This document shows positions 27,379 through 39,107 of a stretch of DNA of 64,000 nucleotides, piece after piece (within the stretch, counting starts at the first letter, position 1; each line of letters begins with the position of its first letter). This stretch comes from Rhizophlyctis rosea (taxonomy: Eukaryota; Chytridiomycota; Chytridiomycetes; Rhizophlyctidales; Rhizophlyctidaceae): the NCBI GenBank assembly GCA_027596075.1, contig JADGJC010000020.1, positions 62,001-126,000 of the forward strand. The letters run 5' to 3'. The translations under genes and the position numbers were made by a program. The notes under the pieces were generated by a model that was given only the letters and a program-made list of their open reading frames with translations, had not been told where the DNA came from and did no database searches.

Positions 27379-29559
27379 TCAAACCACAGCTTGTCCCCTC
27401 TTCCACAACGCGACGGGCAAATCATGCTTCATCGTCGCCTCCACACGACCATAAACACGTTCTGGACGGGGCATGCGCTTCAGAGTTTGCGCATCCTTGA
27501 CGACAGCAAGATCGTAATGATGAACTAAGGATGTGATGGTGGCTTTCATGATGGTTGTAGCGAGGAAACGGCCAGGGCAAGCGTGTCTAAAGCAGGGAAA
27601 AGAATAGTCAGCTTGTGCAATGAGGAATGGATTGATGGAGGTGGATTGGCCTGACTCCATGTAAGGGTGTAAGCGCTTCGCAACAACAACATCATTCCTC
27701 ACCTGCCCAATCCGAAGATCAAAAACGACTTCTCCGGCGACGTTGGCGCCTTCCCCAAATGCCGGGTATGGTCATACTTGGCCGGCTCCGGGTAAGTCGC
27801 CTCGTCCCAATGCCCAAAGCACCCGGACAGCGAAACGAAGCGTCCTTTCGGGATCACTAACCCATCACCGAAATCGAAGTCTTGTTTGAGGACGACCCGC
27901 GTTCCTCCTAGCCATGTTCCGCTGAGACGGAGGCTTTCGCGAATGGCGGCGTCGAGGACAGGGGTGCGCGTGGCGGTTTCTTTGGTGAAGAGTGGGGAAT
28001 GACCGCCGTCGGACGCGGGATGGAGGGTATCTTGTTCGGCTCGGAGTTCTGCGATGAGGTCAGGGTTGGAGCACACGTCGTACAAGAGATGCCAGCTTCG
28101 GACTGTGGAGCGTCATTCCGATGTGGAAACTTGATGGTGAGTAGCTGTATGACTGTCGAGCAAATCGCGAAGGGGAACTTACACGTTGTAGTTGTCATTG
28201 CAGCGAAGATCAACAAACACATGCGGTTGGAGATGTCTTGGTTGGTAGGCGTGCTTCCGTCGCTGTAGCGATAATCGAGCATCATTTGAAGTGCGTCGGC
28301 CTGCGTAGGTGACGTGAAGCGGATGACTTCTGAGCGTCGCATCGAAATGAAACTGAACGCCCGAGCGAATCACTACTTACGGGCCGTCGGCTATCCCAAT
28401 TGGGGTCCTCCACTTGCATCCTCTGTCGCCTCGAGATCTCCGGTAGCAGATACTTTCCAAGTTCTTCCTGAATCTCTCTGACCGCGCCGCCGATGTAAGG
28501 CTTGAAAAACGCCAGAGTCGGAGGGACGAACATCAATTGCGTAACGGCGTTCATGACGGTGTGGTTGAGCTGGATGAAGAGGTAGATGATCCTCTCGTTC
28601 TTGGACAGGTTCTGTCGGTGAAGTTGGTAATGGTTCATCAGTAACGAAAAATGGCCGACCGTTGGATAACTTGGTTCAAACCACTCACCGGTCCTATGAA
28701 GAATCTGGCAATAGCTCGTGCGACCAAACCCCACATGAACCCATTCACGTCAGTGATCACAGCAGGCGGCATCTCGGTCCCTGTCGGCACCAGTTGGTGC
28801 CTGTAGAAGGTTTCTTCGAGATAACCGGTAACGACGTTGAAGACATCCTCGTGGATGGCGAGCGCAGACCCGTGGAAGTTCTTGTTGAGAAGAGTCTTAT
28901 GCCAGGGGTTGGTGAGCCCTATCATGATGAAGGTGGTCAGCAACTATTTGCGAAGGAGTACGAGGTTGATTGGGCGAGCTCACCGTCGCGACCAATGGTC
29001 CAATCCACTTGAAGAAGATAAGCAGCCGCTTCGTCGAATTGGAGGAGGTCATCAGCCGATGCATAAAATTGTTTCGTGTACTTCCCACTTAGAATGGTCA
29101 TCTAGAAGTTCACAGATAGTTGAGAGTTGTGGATGGAGATCTACCGGGCGAAATTTGCCTGTAATCTGCTCGGGAAGTCACCTTGAGGCCAGCAAGATCT
29201 ATAGTAAACGCATCGCCGTATTTGTCCCGACAATCGTGCATAAAGCGCAGGGCGTCCTCATGCAGTACCTTTCCATGGCCGATGATTGGGAGACCACCTT
29301 GATTTCGAGTATTCACAAGGCATGCCATTACATAGTCAGCAAACGGTAACGCAGAAACCCAACGCGAGCCATATTTCATACCGGACACCACAGGAGCAGT
29401 ATCATTCAACCTTTTCCTTGACAACGATTTTGAAATAGAATGAGTCGCTGCAGCCAGGCAGAGAGTCGTTGCGGCAGCCACCACCAGAAACCTCCCCGGC
29501 TCCTTGTGCCAGGTGATGAATTGAGAAACGAAGATATCGGCCAGCGAGTTTCCGTACAT
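27379..29559 (-). CDS. Cytochrome P450, family unassigned (560 aa, seven exons)
   Basis: Membrane-anchored haem monooxygenase. Proposed exons 29182-29559, 28984-29101, 28689-28918, 28381-28611, 28183-28300, 27703-28102 and 27379-27586 are phase-consistent. An N-terminal membrane segment is at about residues 23-42 (FLVVAAATTLCLAAATHSI), then PIIGHG before the first helices. The I-helix reads LLIFAAMTTTTFRSWHLLYD, with Thr at the oxygen-activating site. The K-helix has ESLR in AAIRESLRLSG, and the haem loop FGLGRHACPGRF, split by the last intron in phase 2, carries the axial Cys. It resembles fungal P450s related to CYP51-like and ent-kaurene-oxidase-like groups, but it lacks the GGQHTS signature of CYP51. 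Substrate unknown. Divergent from CYP51 over 1.4 kb. Confidence 0.88.
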
Positions 29560-30940
29560 GTTATTTTCTTTTTCGCAAGCTCTTTACAGGCAAAGGGCGG
29601 TATATGCCAGAAGCAATATTTATCCATTCATCAACCAAATGGACGATGCATTGCAAACGTATGATTTGCCGGACATGCAATTGAGATTGGTCTTGACGAT
29701 TTAAATGGCTTGGGCGCAAAAGAGTCAAAGGCGAAACAGACCGCACACGGTGACTGAATTCAGCAAGTTTTCTCTCTCTTTTTTTTGTAACAGGGCTTGA
29801 TGTGCAACATGGGCAAATACAGGTGTTTCTTTCAGCCTCGCTACTCGCCCGGGCCCGAGCCTTATCATTACCTTTTCTGTTGAATCCAAAGAATAGGACC
29901 CGCTGATGACTTCGTTGTGGTCAAGGAACTCCTCTGGACTTCGGGGAAAGACCCACTGAAGTTGAGGCCCCGCCAGGAGTTGACATATTACCCATCATCT
30001 TTTGAACGTGTGAGTAAGTCGCCCTGTGTTACTTGATCCAACAGCTGCTACTAGGGTCGCTCAATCCTAGATTTGGAGCATATACCACAGAAGTTCCAAG
30101 CCCATAGGCTGCGGGATTAGGCGGCACAGTAATTTCCCTATGATCTCTGTGCCGCCAGCCGGCTGTAACTTAATCCGGACGATCTGGCAACAAGCTACAC
30201 CTGGGCTCTCGGGTACAACTTGACCACCGGGGAACTGGACTTAAGGCCAAGCCACACCCACCCGCTAATCGAAGACGTCCTTCCCGGAGGGCGAAGAGCA
30301 GCACCATCAGGGCACGTTCAATGATCAAGCCCATTAACCAAATGGGGCAATTCATACTTCATGACTGTGCCCCTTCAAACTCCCCACGGGCGAAGTTCGT
30401 TGTGTTTCGGTTCGTGTCTTTCCACCCCTTGCCGAGGGGCACTTTCACCCATTTCGGCACCCAAGCGTTCAAAAACCAGTCAAAGGGACCCTGTTGGTAT
30501 TAGGTCAGCACAGGAAATCAGGCCATCATTTTGCCCTCCTCGCCTTGCGCCCTTCATTAGCGATTTGAGGAGGGTGGCGAGTGAGCTGAGCTGGAAGCCC
30601 CCCAAACCAAGTGCCTTCATCTCTGCAAATGCAGAGCACCCCCATGGTTGCCATGCGAAATTTTAAGGGCAACGACTGCAACGTTCAGGCTTTGAGAATC
30701 CATCAGTTTGCCCATCAAATCTGGGAAGGATGACGGACGCTGACATGCAACAAGATTGGTTAGCCCGCATCAGGCCATCAAGACACATTGGTGGTATGAT
30801 TCCAAGCCCCGCGGCTTCGACTTGGGACCTATCAAGCAACTGCATACCATAAAACAGGAATGGGCAACTAACTCTATCACTTTTGCTCAAGAATTCTTGA
30901 ATTTTTCATCCAGTTCGTGGCTGTCGTTCCCATATCCGTC
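29560..30940. promoter_or_regulatory. Shared region between divergent P450 genes, with a perfect hairpin
   Basis: 1.38 kb between the two P450 start codons, no gene seen. GGCGGCACAG (30120-30129) and CTGTGCCGCC (30147-30156) form a perfect 10-bp inverted repeat with a 17-nt spacer. It could be a dimeric factor site or an RNA hairpin in a 5' leader. The open frame upstream of CYP51 has no ATG before 30941. Confidence 0.45.
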
Positions 30941-33072
30941 ATGAAACACGTAACGAGCATGCTACCAGCAAGCTTGCAGCAAGTATGGGATGGCGGCCTG
31001 CAAAAGCCAGTTTTATATTTGATCCTTACAGTCCTGCTCGTTGCATGGCTGCATTGGACGAGCCGGGATCCGTCTGCGAAATACCAAAAGCGCCCGCCGG
31101 TTGTTCCGCACACCATCCCCTTCCTCGGAAGTGCAATTCAATATGGTATAGACCCAGTGGGATTCCTCAAAAATTGCATGCAGAAGGTAGTGTTCATGTT
31201 TGCTTGTGATCGGGATGAGAGTTGCGTGGTTGGGTGGGATGGGTTTGAGTCGCGAGTCGATCCTTATGAACGGTACTTCTTATAGTATGGGGACTGCTTC
31301 ACTATCACCATGCTCGGTCGCAAGTTGACCTTCTGCCTGAACCCGGAAGGTGAGCGATGCGCGATGTCCATTTTTGATGAGCCGTTGCTCACTCTAGCCC
31401 AGGCAACCACTTTGTCTTCAACGCCAAGATCGACCACGCTACTGCTGAAGGCGCATATGATAAACTTACCGTGCCTGTTATTGGATCGGGCGTAGTGTAC
31501 GATATACCGAATGCCAAGTTTATGGAGCAGAAAAAGTATGTTTCAATGAAGATTCAAGTTCTCTTCGTTTGGTGTATTGAGACGTTGTTTTTCTTCCTTC
31601 GCGTTCAGGTTCGTCAAAGATGCTCTCACAACCACCGCCTTCAGATCATACGTACCGATCTTGATACAAGAAGCCCGTGAATTTTACGCCAGTTTGCCAG
31701 ACGAACAAGACAAGCTGGAGATCTTCCATGCCACATCGGAGCTGACGATCCGAACCGCTTCCCACTGCCTGTTGGGCGAAGAGGTCCGATCCAAACTATA
31801 CACCAACGGTACGGCCATTCCCGTAACACATGAAACATTGAACTAAGGTCCCTAATCCGCCCCACTGTTATCAGTCGCCCAACTCTTCCAAGACCTCGAT
31901 CAAGGACTTCGTCCCGTCAATATCTTCATTCGAAACTTTCCCAACCCTACCTACCGCCGCCGTGATGAAGCTCATCGGAAAATGTCAGAACTATTCTTGA
32001 ACATCATCCGCGATCGTCGGCAGCGTAACACACATGCCAGCGACATCATTCAACCGCTGTTGGAGGCTACGTACAAAGATGGGACACCCGTAGGTGCCCT
32101 GTTGATTGCGGCAAATCATCGTTGCAGATTTGCTGACCGAAACCATTCCCATCTACCATCCCAACTTCCAGGTACCAGATATTGAGATCGCACACTTAAT
32201 GATTGCGATGCTGATCGGCGGCCAACATACAAGTGCGACCAGCACCGCCTGGGTCCTCTTCGAACTAGCCAACAACCCCAATATTATGTAAGTTCACGCG
32301 CCATTCGCTTCCGTTTCTGATTGGTTCCGGCGACGGTCTGATGCGCGCAAATCCAACGATTCCACCCCAACAGTCCTTTACTCCTGAAAGAACAATCCGA
32401 AGTCCTCACAAACCAACCCGACACACCCATCTCCAAACTCCCTGACTTCGACTATGACCACCTCCGTCGCATGCCCCTTCTCGACTGCGTAATCAAGGAA
32501 TCCCTCCGTCTCCACCCTCCAATCCACACCGTCATGCGGTTGGTCGTCAAGGACGTCGAGTTCAAGGGTTACACCATCCCAGAGGGACACTTCTTGTGTG
32601 GAAGTCAGGGTGTCAGTCACATGGACCCTGCTCGGTTCCCCGAGCCGGAGAAGTTCGATCCGAAGAGACATATGTTGAATGAGGAAGACGCTGGGGAGTG
32701 GACGATTAATGGGGTGGATATTGCGCAGAAGAGCGCTAAGAGTCATTTCTTGCCATTCGGTGCAGGTATGTGTCAGCAATTGTATAATTCTTCTACATCA
32801 CACTCACCGTCTTTCCATCCAAACACCCACTTCCCACTCCCCCTCCACCCTGCTCACCTGAATCTTCTCCCTACACAGGTCGCCACCGCTGCATCGGAGA
32901 ACAATTCGCCTTCCTCCAAATCAAAACCATCATCGCGCTCTTCATCAGAGAATTCAAACACGAACTCCAAAAGGACAAGACCGGACAGCGGCAGTTCCCA
33001 AAAATGGATTATACATCGATGATCGTCATGCCGGAGAAGGGTTCGTATATTTCCATCAAGCGGAGGAAGTGA
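30941..33072 (+). CDS. ERG11: Sterol 14-alpha-demethylase, CYP51/ERG11 (519 aa, eight exons)
   Basis: Removes the 14-alpha-methyl group of lanosterol/eburicol in ergosterol synthesis at the ER; target of azoles (family knowledge). Exons 30941-31186, 31286-31349, 31403-31535, 31609-31808, 31875-32089, 32172-32287, 32374-32765 and 32879-33072 fit in phase. The start is ATG 30941; a preceding GTG is not used. A membrane anchor (LYLILTVLLVAWLHW) is followed by PPVVPHTIPFLGSAIQYG. The CYP51 B'-C region AYDKLTVPVIGSGVVYD and the I-helix signature GGQHTSATSTAW are diagnostic. Further landmarks are ESLRLHPPIHTVMR (ExxR), SHMDPARFPEPEKFDPKR and the haem loop FLPFGAGRHRCIGEQFAF. C-terminus SYISIKRRK. 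Very confident. Confidence 0.96.
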
Positions 33073-33584
33073 TGGGTCTCGGTGATGGGGCATACGGGGT
33101 TGGTGGTTGGGGGGTTGGGGCTTCTGGGGCTGTGGAGGAATTTGTCGCTTGTATTTTCGCAATTGATACTTTTCCAATAAAATGAATATATTGAAACCTA
33201 TGTCCTCGAGTTTTGAGATTGAAAGGGCTTTTCCTTGAGAATGCTCCTGCCGCAGAGTGCGTTTTTTCGCGGCGGCCGATTTAGTGTAATTCCATATCGC
33301 TGGCATCGGCCGCATTCAATTTGGGCACACCTGTCCACTACATGAGCTTGAAGCAGAGTGGTCCACGGACTCCTTGTTGCCCCATGGCATGCAACAGGAA
33401 GATGGCACACCCTCCTCCGAATGCCCAACCACCACAACAAATGCCCGTAGCATCGGAAGCCTTCTCTGACGCTGCTGGTACTGGTCCCTTGAGCATACAG
33501 AAGAAGGCTCTAGATGGGGTGATGAAAAAAAAACATAAATCGTTGGAGATTTTGCGCTCCAAAAAAAATCTGAGGAGTGCACAT
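33073..33584. other. Short open frames on both strands, undecided
   Basis: At 33342-33629 (+) a frame reads PPPNAQPPQQMPVAS and ends in basic residues; on the minus strand over the same DNA a frame reads GPVPAASEKASDATG with Gly/Cys-rich hydrophobic sequence and ends at 33338. Both look protein-like; I cannot decide between them and call neither. Confidence 0.3.
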
Positions 33585-33890
33585 TCAATCCAACACTCCA
33601 TGAAGTATATCATCATAACCGTAGTGTGACTGTACCCTTCTCGGCGGGCCAGAACCCAGTGGGTAGCTCTGTCGGTCGTCGTCGTCTGGTTGTTGACTTT
33701 GTTGAATATCGATTTCGCCCTCGTCTGAGTCCTCCGTGTTGGGCTCCAGGGCTTCTGCTTCTTTGGCTTGGGTTTGGCTCTCGGTTTGGTCGCGTTGGGC
33801 TCCTTCTTTGCTCGCTTGCTCGGAACTCACCTTTCTGAGCTGTGCGTTAGATCTTGTTAGCTCATATGCATAAGCACTGCCAAGAGGTCT
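33585..33890 (-). CDS. Acidic coding exon of an incomplete gene
   Basis: An open stretch on the minus strand reads GSAYAYELTRSNAQLRKVSS then a Glu/Gln/Asp-rich hydrophilic tail (SDEGEIDIQQSQQPDDDD) ending at 33585. No in-frame ATG precedes it; a possible acceptor (GGGTTTAG) lies just upstream at about 33891, so the start would be in an upstream exon that I could not locate before the divergent gene at 34037. An alternative donor (AAGGTGAGT) inside it is also possible. Function unknown. Confidence 0.3.
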   Translation of the reverse strand, partial: RPLGSAYAYELTRSNAQLRKVSSEQASKEGAQRDQTESQTQAKEAEALEPNTEDSDEGEIDIQQSQQPDDDDRQSYPLGSGPPRRVQSHYGYDDILHGVLD

Positions 33891-34036
33891 AAACCCTTCA
33901 ATCAACTACCCTACCCTCTCTTCTCCGTCCGCCTCGCCCTCATCAACACCGTCGCTGCAGGACTTACCTAACTATACCTCACCCAAACCCTTCCCATCCC
34001 CCCGAACTCCCTACCGTCACAATCCGCCAAAGCACA

Positions 34037-35239
34037 ATGCTTAGACGGACCTGTACCCGTTCTCCGATATTCTACTACCGCTCGGTAGTGCGCTCTTACT
34101 CGCATCAGCTGAGAACGGGTCGTGCCTTGGATACTACTCGTTTGGATACACCGTTGGCTATTACAGGTGAATATACTGTTCTCGTTTGAAGGGCTAAACT
34201 GCTTTGAGCTTCTTTATGAGGCACCTGGACGTAGAGGGCGGATAGGTTGATCAAGGATCATGTTGATACATTGGCTACGTCTCGAGGTCAAAAGATGGGG
34301 ATTCAGGGACATGAGCCTGACGGTTTCTGGTCGTGCGGAATCTACTGAACCCAGTCGATGCGAGTTCTACACGTTGGCGGATGCAGCCAAAATGAGGCGG
34401 CTCGTGATGGTTTGAACGCGAAGTAAAGGCGATTTGGTCAAAGCAGGGACGGGAACGTGTTGTATGGAGTTGTTGTTGGCAAGTGGTGGTGCTGGAACGC
34501 TATCGAAAGTTACAGACGCAGAGGTGTTTTCAGTTTGAGTGCGCTGACTGTTTCCTCTCTCAGTCCTTAAGGAACAGCTGGAAATAGAACGGAAACGGTC
34601 GGAAAAAGAGTCGGAAGTATGCAAGAAGCTGATCGCGCAGGTTGTCCGGGCGCAGGTGAGGACGCACATCCAAACGGCCATCCCTTAGAACAGTCATTCA
34701 TATCATTCTAAGATCCAAGCGGCGGAGACGGCTTAAGAACTTGAAAAGATTAAAGAGAATTTCAATGTGCCAGGCATATTAGGTAATTCCTCTTCAGTCC
34801 ATTTGTGTAGCCTATCTGATATTGCGATTTTTTCCGAAGTTATATGCAAATTATACCGGTCCACCAAAGCAAAGAAGTCCATGCCTAGGGGCATACAGAA
34901 TCAACTTGACTTCATTTACACAACGAGTCTGACCATGCAAATCTTATAGCACAGTTTGCTGCTGAGCCGCACCTCAAAGAGGACGACGTGGAGAAGGCCA
35001 GACGCAGCCTCTACCACCAGCTGAGGAGACATGCTCACGGCAATACCGAGCCCATCATTTTACAAGAGGGGGATCATACACCAGCGGAGATTGCAGCTAT
35101 CAGGTCCTATCTGGACTGGTACAACAGATTTCTGGTGGGGGGTGGTGCTGGGGTTGGTGTTGGGGGGAGTGGATCAGTGGCAGTGTTGAAATGGAAGGAG
35201 TTAGATAGGTTGGGAAATGGGTTGAGCGGAAGTGTGTGA
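34037..35239 (+). CDS. Probable mitochondrial coiled-coil protein with an in-frame stop (194 codons)
   Basis: Proposed exons 34037-34166, 34564-34655, 34713-34782 and 34950-35239 fit in phase (1, 0, 1). The N-terminus MLRRTCTRSPIFYYRSVVRS is basic, hydroxylated and free of acids, a good mitochondrial presequence. A charged helix follows (LKEQLEIERKRSEKESEV), then IQAAETA, a TAA at 34734-34736, and the same frame goes on ELEKIKENFNVPGIL and AQFAAEPHLKEDDVEKARRS to a natural TGA. The last exon holds LRRHAHGNTEPIILQEGDHT and a Gly-rich stretch. No family recognised. Either the gene is truncated at codon 82, the base is an error (CAA would give Gln), or exon 3 is spliced differently; I found no phase-correct alternative acceptor. 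Confidence 0.55.
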
Positions 35240-35670
35240 TGTTCAATGTGAGAAATTCCCTGCCACGGATTGTAATTTTCAAGTTCTTAGCAAATATTAT
35301 TCATACCAAGTCATTCTGCTTATATGGACCCATAAAATCTCAGCGGCAGAAATAGTCAAAAAGTATGGATGGCAGACATCAGATTTTGCGGATGAAAGAT
35401 TTTTACGAAGCAGGTTGAAAAGAACCTTCACGCGAACCCCCACCCCCCAAGAACAACACACTGGTCAAGTTCGATGAAAAATGATCAACACAGCTCCCTA
35501 AACAAAGATGCATCTTTAACCAGAGGTAAATGTACAAACAAAGGAACGTCACAAGAAGCAAATAAGAGTGAAACAAAACCAACAAATTCTATTTACAAAT
35601 TCAGGCTGTGTGCAAGCGGAAAGAACGCAAGGTACGAAACAGAAGGGCAAGGAAAGGAGAGCTCCCCAAC
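35240..35670. other. Intergenic region between convergent genes
   Basis: No gene seen. It lies between the 3' ends of the coiled-coil protein gene and NADPH oxidase. Confidence 0.6.
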
Positions 35671-37731
35671 TCAAAAGTTTTCTACAGCAGGAAAAGAGAT
35701 GCGAAAAGAGGGGTCAGAAGATGGGGGAAAAGGTCGATCTTCATTTGATTCCGAAGATATATAAAATTCACGCTCAAGGCACACACAGTTCCCACATGTG
35801 CACGTCCGAACCACACCCCCGCACACAAAAAGCAAATGAAAAAAGTGCAAACACCAAACAAAACAAACCTTCATTAAAGAAGAACTTTGTCCCATCCTCC
35901 GTCGCCTCCGTCCACTTATTACAATTCTTATGCAACGTATCACCCAACACCTTCGGCCCACAAAAGAACACGCCTATATCTTCCCCTCGGTGCACCCTTT
36001 GCACTTGTTTGAAGATGCCGTCCCAATTCGGCCGCCCATAATGCGTCGGACTCCTCAACCCCGTAATCGCATCCTCAACACCCTCCTGATCGTTCATAAT
36101 GATGTTTTTGACTTCGTCTGCTTTAAGGTTCCCTGTAAGGTAGGTGTGGATCTCTAGGAAGTTGGAGATGTTTTCACTCTCGAGGGTTGAGAGAAGATCT
36201 TGGAACCATTCAAAGGCCTCTTTATCCCGACAGACCCAGATGAAGTAGACTTTCTGAAGACGAAGAGGTGCGTCCCGCGTTGCGTTCGCGATACGGTACC
36301 AGATTGTTTTGAGGATTGATGCAAAGGGCGTGACGCCTATCCCCGCTCCAACAAGGATGGAAGCTTCGTAGTCGAACACGTCTTCTGATGCCGTGCCGTA
36401 GGGGCCGTCCACCATAACGAATGGTAGGGACGTTGGACGCGGTAGGAATTTTTCTTCAGGATCCCCAAACCGACACCCAACCCTATGCGCAAACTTTGTC
36501 GTCCAGTCCCCCACCACACGAATATGCACCGAGCAGAAATCTTCGTAGGGGGAGGACGTGAGCGTGAAGGGGTGCCATTCGTGGAGGGCTACTTCCGGAC
36601 AGCAGATGAAGATATACTGCCCCGCCTTAGACGAAAAACTCGGTTTCTTAATCTGGACTTCAACAACCTTACTCGGATGCTGCACCACTTTCGAAATATA
36701 CGTCTTTCTCCGTCCCCTGATTTCCCGCAAAATCCGTTCAAGAAGGTACCCCACCGCCCCGCCCACCCACCACTTCCAAAACGTTGCCCCACCACGACAC
36801 TGAGCTTGGGGTGTTACCTGCGTAGCACCGGGCGAAAGGTCGGCTTTAATGAAGCAGAACGCGCCGTGCATGAGGAGACCGCCGAAGAAGACGATGAAGA
36901 GGTGGTGTGAGAACCAAAAGATTTCGAAATGCTTGCGACGGACTGCGTCGAATGTTGCTGTGACCATTAGGAAGAACGCAACGGTGATAACTTGACCCGT
37001 CACACCCGGCCCCGACGTAAACGCCAATTTACGCGCATTCGTCAAGTCCGGCACGGCTTTTTCGACGTTGAGGTAGTTGAAGTAGTGTGCTACGATGTGG
37101 ACGAAAGTCCAGAAGACGATGGACCAGCCTATGAGCATGTGGAACGCGATGTGTTTGTCGAAGGGGATGATGCGGTTTAGGAAGGTTATGCGGAGGAGGG
37201 AGATGATGTTTCGGCAGATTGCGAGGAGGATTAGGGCGCAGTTTAGGTTTATTACGTTTGCTGCTGCGCGGGCCATGGGAAGGCCGTGGCCGATTATGGA
37301 GCGGAAGAAGGTGAGGTTTGGGGAGGTGTAGAGTTGGTAGTAGGAGTAGGCGAAATAACCGATTTGGGCTAGGATCCAGAGGCTTGCGAAGATGTGTCTG
37401 GGTCCTGTGGGTGGGGTTTGATGTTGAGGACGTCTTCTATCTCAGAGGTTCGACTAACTGCGTTTCCGCCACCTTTGTTGACCATGTAATTCTCCACCTC
37501 CACGTTCCACTTCCTCTTCCTTGCTTTCACCTGACCCGCATAGCTCATTCTCACGTTGCGCATTTCTCTATGCGTCCTCTTTGGACTGTTTACAGAGTTT
37601 TGCCTCGCCAAAGCGCTGTACTCCGTCTGCTGCTGAGTATGGTTTCTGGCGAAGAAGTCGGCAGAGGGTGGAGGGTAAGGTGATGGCGATGGTGATAGGC
37701 GGGTACGCGTTGGGTAGGAGGGGCCGTCCAT
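35671..37731 (-). CDS. NOX: NADPH oxidase (NOX, gp91phox family, 601 aa)
   Basis: Transmembrane flavocytochrome b that passes electrons from NADPH to oxygen and makes superoxide; in fungi it drives differentiation (family knowledge). Exons 37473-37731, 35869-37404 and 35671-35681 fit in phase; the tiny last exon supplies the conserved C-terminal ENF. The first intron restores the family motif NKGPRHIFASLW. Six membrane helices are visible, with haem-binding His in the helix ending FVHIVAHYF and in FWFSHHLFIVFFGGLLMHG. The FAD site is HPFTLTSSP and the NADPH site is VGAGIGVTPFASIL with VFFCGPKVLGDTLH. There is no EF-hand, so it is NoxA/NoxB-like rather than NoxC-like. An 80-residue hydrophilic N-terminal extension rich in Pro/Ser/Arg precedes the membrane part and is longer than usual. 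Confidence 0.93.
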
Positions 37732-39107
37732 AGTTGTTATGGTCGGGTTCGGGGTATTTATTGGAGTGATATTGGAGGCCGGGTTTCGACTGTTGGATTA
37801 TAGATAAGAATGGCAAGGGGTGAGGGAGAGTGAGTATCGATGTCGTAGGGTCCGGTTGTACCAACTTCAGAGACCCGGTTCAACCCTGTTGGAATGGTCG
37901 GCTCGCTTACCACGCAGGTCATACAACACCCTAACGTTATGGATGCTTGGGATGGCAGCCGGAGAGCGTGCTCAAAAATAGCACCTCGCGTATTCCCACC
38001 TCCGGACAGGTAAACAAAACGGCGAACGTCCCTGACCTCCTTGACTGCTACACGATTACCGGTAGTAGTAGAACACAACTATTGAGCGTACGTACTACGC
38101 TATGTACCTTACAAAGAGAAGAAGGCTTCAAAACTTCGACTGCTCACTGCTCAGTGCTCACCCCTGCTCCAGTGGCGTCCAAGTATTGCATTGTTGGTGT
38201 CACCATGTCCCCATTCTAAATTTCTAAATTGCCGCACACCGCACGCCACTCGGCAGAATCGGGGTCCACACGCCGCAACCTGGCAACTATCCCGGATATC
38301 GTTAAATTACTCACTGACCTGCTGTGCCTCCCGCAGCAAGGCTGCACCTCATAACTGTGGTCTGCGCAATGCCATGCACAAGGCGATCCAATAAGCATTC
38401 AAGATTGGAACAAACAGTCCGACTCAGTTGCTCCTTTGGTCAACAGCAAGGCTTTCAAATCATTCGTAAGCGGCGAATGAGTGCTCTTCTCTGTTTGCAA
38501 GTCTTGATGTCAACATCGCAATACCAATCCAAAGAGTAATTGTTTGGGCGGTGTTTCCAGTGACGGGTCACAGTAAGTCCATACCCGTTGAATATGGGGT
38601 TTCCCTGTATAGGCAAGTCCATACCCATTGAATATGGGGTTTCCCCCAAGACGTAGTCCTATGCCAAAAGGCGGCTGACCCAAACTAATTCGCGGGGCGG
38701 TGTCGAGAAGCCGAACACCATATGTTTGTGAAGGTATGCACCACATGAGTGTATCATGAGATGCATACATTGATTGCTTGGGAATGGTTGAGGTTTCAGA
38801 ATCGTGGAAGTTGACTGTGCCATCCGTGTGGCTTGGACCCTGAACCGTGCCTCCGTCACGATTCATTCCCGGTGTGCACCCTCAGTGCCCTCACAGATGA
38901 CTGCGCAGCCCGCGCCTCCCTTTCAGGGTCAGTCAATCCGGCGGATAGTATGCCGTTCTAGTTCCCATCACTTTCCCACTCAAACCCCGCCCTTGTTTAT
39001 TATATCGCACATTCTATCACTCAACTAGTAAACACACTCCCATCATCGCGACTCACTCCATACAATACAGCTTGCTATTCCATATACACACACATACACA
39101 CACAATC
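37732..39107. other. Intergenic region with a short direct repeat
   Basis: No gene seen in 1.4 kb. A 31-bp direct repeat starting AAGTCCATACCC occurs at 38575-38605 and 38615-38645 with one mismatch. A CA-rich stretch (about 39082-39103) lies just upstream of the next ATG. Confidence 0.6.

Noticed and set aside
27379..33072. Secondary-metabolite cluster around the two P450 genes
   Set aside because: One P450 is CYP51, and no synthase, transporter or other tailoring enzyme is nearby.
34037..35239. Alternative genetic code (TAA read as Gln)
   Set aside because: TAA and TAG end several well-identified genes in this window.
37572..37715. Additional intron in the first NOX exon
   Set aside because: The exon is continuously open and the candidate sites do not improve the match to the family.
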